Source of the DNA: an uncultured Draconibacterium sp.
Lineage (GTDB): Bacteria > Bacteroidota > Bacteroidia > Bacteroidales > Prolixibacteraceae
Length of the DNA: 64,000 bases
Assembly: GCF_913063105.1 (NCBI RefSeq)
Contig: NZ_CAJXYQ010000015.1
Coordinates: 62,001-126,000 of the forward strand
Reading direction: 5' to 3'
Of the stretch, positions 62,362-64,000 are shown one piece after another. Under the pieces are notes generated by a model, which saw only the letters and a program-made list of their open reading frames with translations, did not search any database and had not been told where the DNA came from. The translations under genes were made by a program, and so were the position numbers. The first letter of the stretch is position 1, and each line of letters begins with the position of its first letter.

Positions 62362-64000
62362 TTATATTTTTTCAAAATCTTTCATAATTGCTGATGATAG
62401 TCTACTGTTTGATTTGAAAATGATATAATTCCAATAATAGGATAGTCTTAATAGGCTTTTCCAATTTAAGAGTTCTCCATAAACCGCCCTATTGGAAAGG
62501 TTTTTTGATATAGATATACGATATACAGACCTTGATATTGTCGCAATCATATCAACTGTTGATAAACTATTTATAAACAGAAGATGATTATTTTGACGTA
62601 AATTTTCAGGATTAAACACATTTTTTTCATAAACAAGGGATTGATAAATATCTTCATATAGATAAATGTAAAGACCTTTCCTTAAAAGTTTGATTCTTTC
62701 TTGAAAATTGTTTGAGTCAATAGTTTTTGGAATTATTTCAGTTATATCACCCGAAATATTTTCCATTAAAGAGTCCTTGAGAAAATTGAAAGTTGAATCA
62801 TTAAGTAGCACGTTATCCTTCATCTCTATTTTTTTCTCTTCAATATGTTGTGTAATTATGCTACCATTTCCATTAAGGGCTAACTTAGACCAATTGATTA
62901 TTCCAAAACAATCTTGTAAATATTGTAAGTTTTCGCATAGATTAGAGTAATATTTATTACCTGCCCAAGTCAATTGTACAAATGAATTTTTTAGGTTGGT
63001 GTCATTAAATAGCATTTCTTTATTAAACTTACTAATGCCATTTAAGGAAATTAACCTTTTTCGTACACTTGATAGAACATCAATGGAATGATATATTTCA
63101 TCTTGTGAGTTTATTCCGTATAAGTTTAAATAGTGTAGTAATTCATTTAATCGAATAGGTCTATCCTTTGTTCTATAAGTATGTAGGATACCAAGAATTC
63201 GGATATTTGTTAAGCTATTACTTAAATTGTGATGCGATAAAAAAATATTTGTAATCCTTCTATCATCATATGTCATTTGTGCATTTTCATTATTCTTGCA
63301 TAGAATTCCACTAATTAACATATCTTCCTCTGGAATGGATAAATAGTCTGAAACATAGTTAATAAGCAGTCTTCTTGAAAGGTGCAACCCTCTTCTTATA
63401 CTGAGACCAGATAGTGCATCTAACACCTCATAAAGTCGTGAACTGTTTTCCTTGGTAAGTAATCGATAAATTTCTTTAATTCTATTATCGAATGCCGTTA
63501 AATAGATAGTAGGTATTACCGAACGTAGATTAATATAGTTTTCTTGTTTATCCTTATTCTCAATATAATGAGCTATCCTTTGAATAATAATAGATACTGG
63601 TAAATGGCCTGCATTTTCGACTACGCCAAAGGCGTAGGAAGAATTGCCTGAAATTTTACCAAAAGTCGTGAGCCTTGAACATATTAAAGTTTTTGCTTTA
63701 ATTATTTGAGAAACACCTAATAATCGATTGATTACCTCATTTTGCACTTCATCTGAAAATCTATCGATATTATCATAAACCATGATGAAGCAACCATTCA
63801 ATCTTTCTGGAAATTTATCTCCTACAAAATTTATCATTTCCGCAAGAACCGTATTTTTATAGCTTAATGGGAACTCACTTCCAAATCTATTGTGTAACCA
63901 ATCTATAATTTGTTCAAGTTTGTCTTCAGTTGTTAAAGTATCCCAGCTTTTTTCTTGTCTAATTTTAAGTCCTAAAAATTTAAAGGAAACTAAAATATCC
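62362..64000 (-). CDS. Large NTPase-like protein, N terminus outside the window (partial)
   Basis: The frame is open from the stop at 62362 to the window edge (codons run on to 63999), so the real start is off the right end; an ATG at 63837 is internal. The visible 545 residues contain a Walker-B-like CFIMVYDNIDRFSDEV followed by KTLICSRLTTFG, which resembles the end of a KAP/STAND/AAA-type P-loop core. A helical region and a winged-helix-like block follow (ILGILHTYRTKDRPIRLNELLHYL). No Walker A is in view. GC is about 25-27% in two sampled lines against about 40% elsewhere, hinting at acquired DNA. A defence or mobile-element role is only a guess. Confidence 0.75.
   Translation of the reverse strand, partial: DILVSFKFLGLKIRQEKSWDTLTTEDKLEQIIDWLHNRFGSEFPLSYKNTVLAEMINFVGDKFPERLNGCFIMVYDNIDRFSDEVQNEVINRLLGVSQIIKAKTLICSRLTTFGKISGNSSYAFGVVENAGHLPVSIIIQRIAHYIENKDKQENYINLRSVIPTIYLTAFDNRIKEIYRLLTKENSSRLYEVLDALSGLSIRRGLHLSRRLLINYVSDYLSIPEEDMLISGILCKNNENAQMTYDDRRITNIFLSHHNLSNSLTNIRILGILHTYRTKDRPIRLNELLHYLNLYGINSQDEIYHSIDVLSSVRKRLISLNGISKFNKEMLFNDTNLKNSFVQLTWAGNKYYSNLCENLQYLQDCFGIINWSKLALNGNGSIITQHIEEKKIEMKDNVLLNDSTFNFLKDSLMENISGDITEIIPKTIDSNNFQERIKLLRKGLYIYLYEDIYQSLVYEKNVFNPENLRQNNHLLFINSLSTVDMIATISRSVYRISISKNLSNRAVYGELLNWKSLLRLSYYWNYIIFKSNSRLSSAIMKDFEKI

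Noticed and set aside
1..64000. tRNA, rRNA, CRISPR array or IS element.
   Set aside because: None was recognised on reading the intergenic regions. No clusters of 25-40 base direct repeats or terminal inverted repeats with a transposase were seen. A tRNA scan and IS search were not run.

Overview
The window looks like chromosomal core DNA of a Bacteroidota bacterium, most likely a Bacteroidales/Marinilabiliales-type marine or anaerobic lineage. Three things point there. Promoters fit the Bacteroidota consensus (TAnnTTTG at -7, sometimes TTG/TTTG about 19-20 bases upstream) and Shine-Dalgarno sites are scarce. The families are typical of the phylum: DUF3822 beside rsmD, NigD-like lipoprotein, DUF6089-uppS-bamA-ompH-ompH, GT3-type glycogen synthase, long NusB, GAF-type free methionine sulfoxide reductase. 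KorAB suggests ferredoxin-linked metabolism. Most of the window is of moderate GC (about 40%). No rRNA, tRNA, CRISPR array or insertion sequence was seen. The lineage below phylum is inference.

Layout. 1-5.2 kb: ychF, then a leftward nusB-DUF1573-yajC operon, a rhomboid protease and a threonine aldolase. 5.2-14.6 kb: a GPP34 protein, a glutathione peroxidase homologue, dnaX (split by an A10 run into gamma and tau reading frames), pdxH, a thioredoxin-like protein, rsmD-DUF3822, a RecD-like helicase and RNase Z. 14.6-21.4 kb: leftward rpsA-STAS, then rightward rfbA-rfbC-rfbD-phosphohexomutase (dTDP-rhamnose precursor supply). 21.5-33.2 kb: secreted and membrane proteins (DUF1080, YciI, MsrA, VTT-like protein, serine hydrolase, a TonB-receptor-like barrel, metallophosphoesterase), rluF, an aminotransferase and a free-Met-(R)-SO reductase. 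33.3-43.6 kb: DUF4870, WbuC cupin, hisS, hutH, a lipoprotein thioredoxin, NigD, an S9 peptidase, a Gfo/Idh/MocA oxidoreductase and malQ. 43.8-57.9 kb: an alpha/beta hydrolase and pdxJ, then an envelope-assembly run (CBS protein, nadK, DUF6089, uppS, bamA, two ompH), GT3 glycogen synthase, murI, and a leftward sugar nucleotidyltransferase/kinase pair. 58.2-61.9 kb: gamma carbonic anhydrase and korAB. 62.4-64 kb: the C-terminal part of a large NTPase-like protein in clearly AT-richer DNA, cut by the window edge.

How the genes connect. The phosphohexomutase can feed glucose-1-phosphate to RfbA, or indirectly to glycogen made by the GT3 synthase and remodelled by MalQ. UppS (undecaprenyl carrier), MurI (D-Glu), BamA and the Skp-like OmpH proteins form an envelope-building neighbourhood. 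MsrA, the GAF-type Msr, the glutathione peroxidase homologue and two thioredoxin-fold proteins cover thiol and methionine oxidative repair. The two features most worth following up are the dnaX A10 frameshift/slippage site and the AT-rich NTPase-like gene at the right edge, which may mark the border of an accessory (possibly defence) region lying mostly outside the window.
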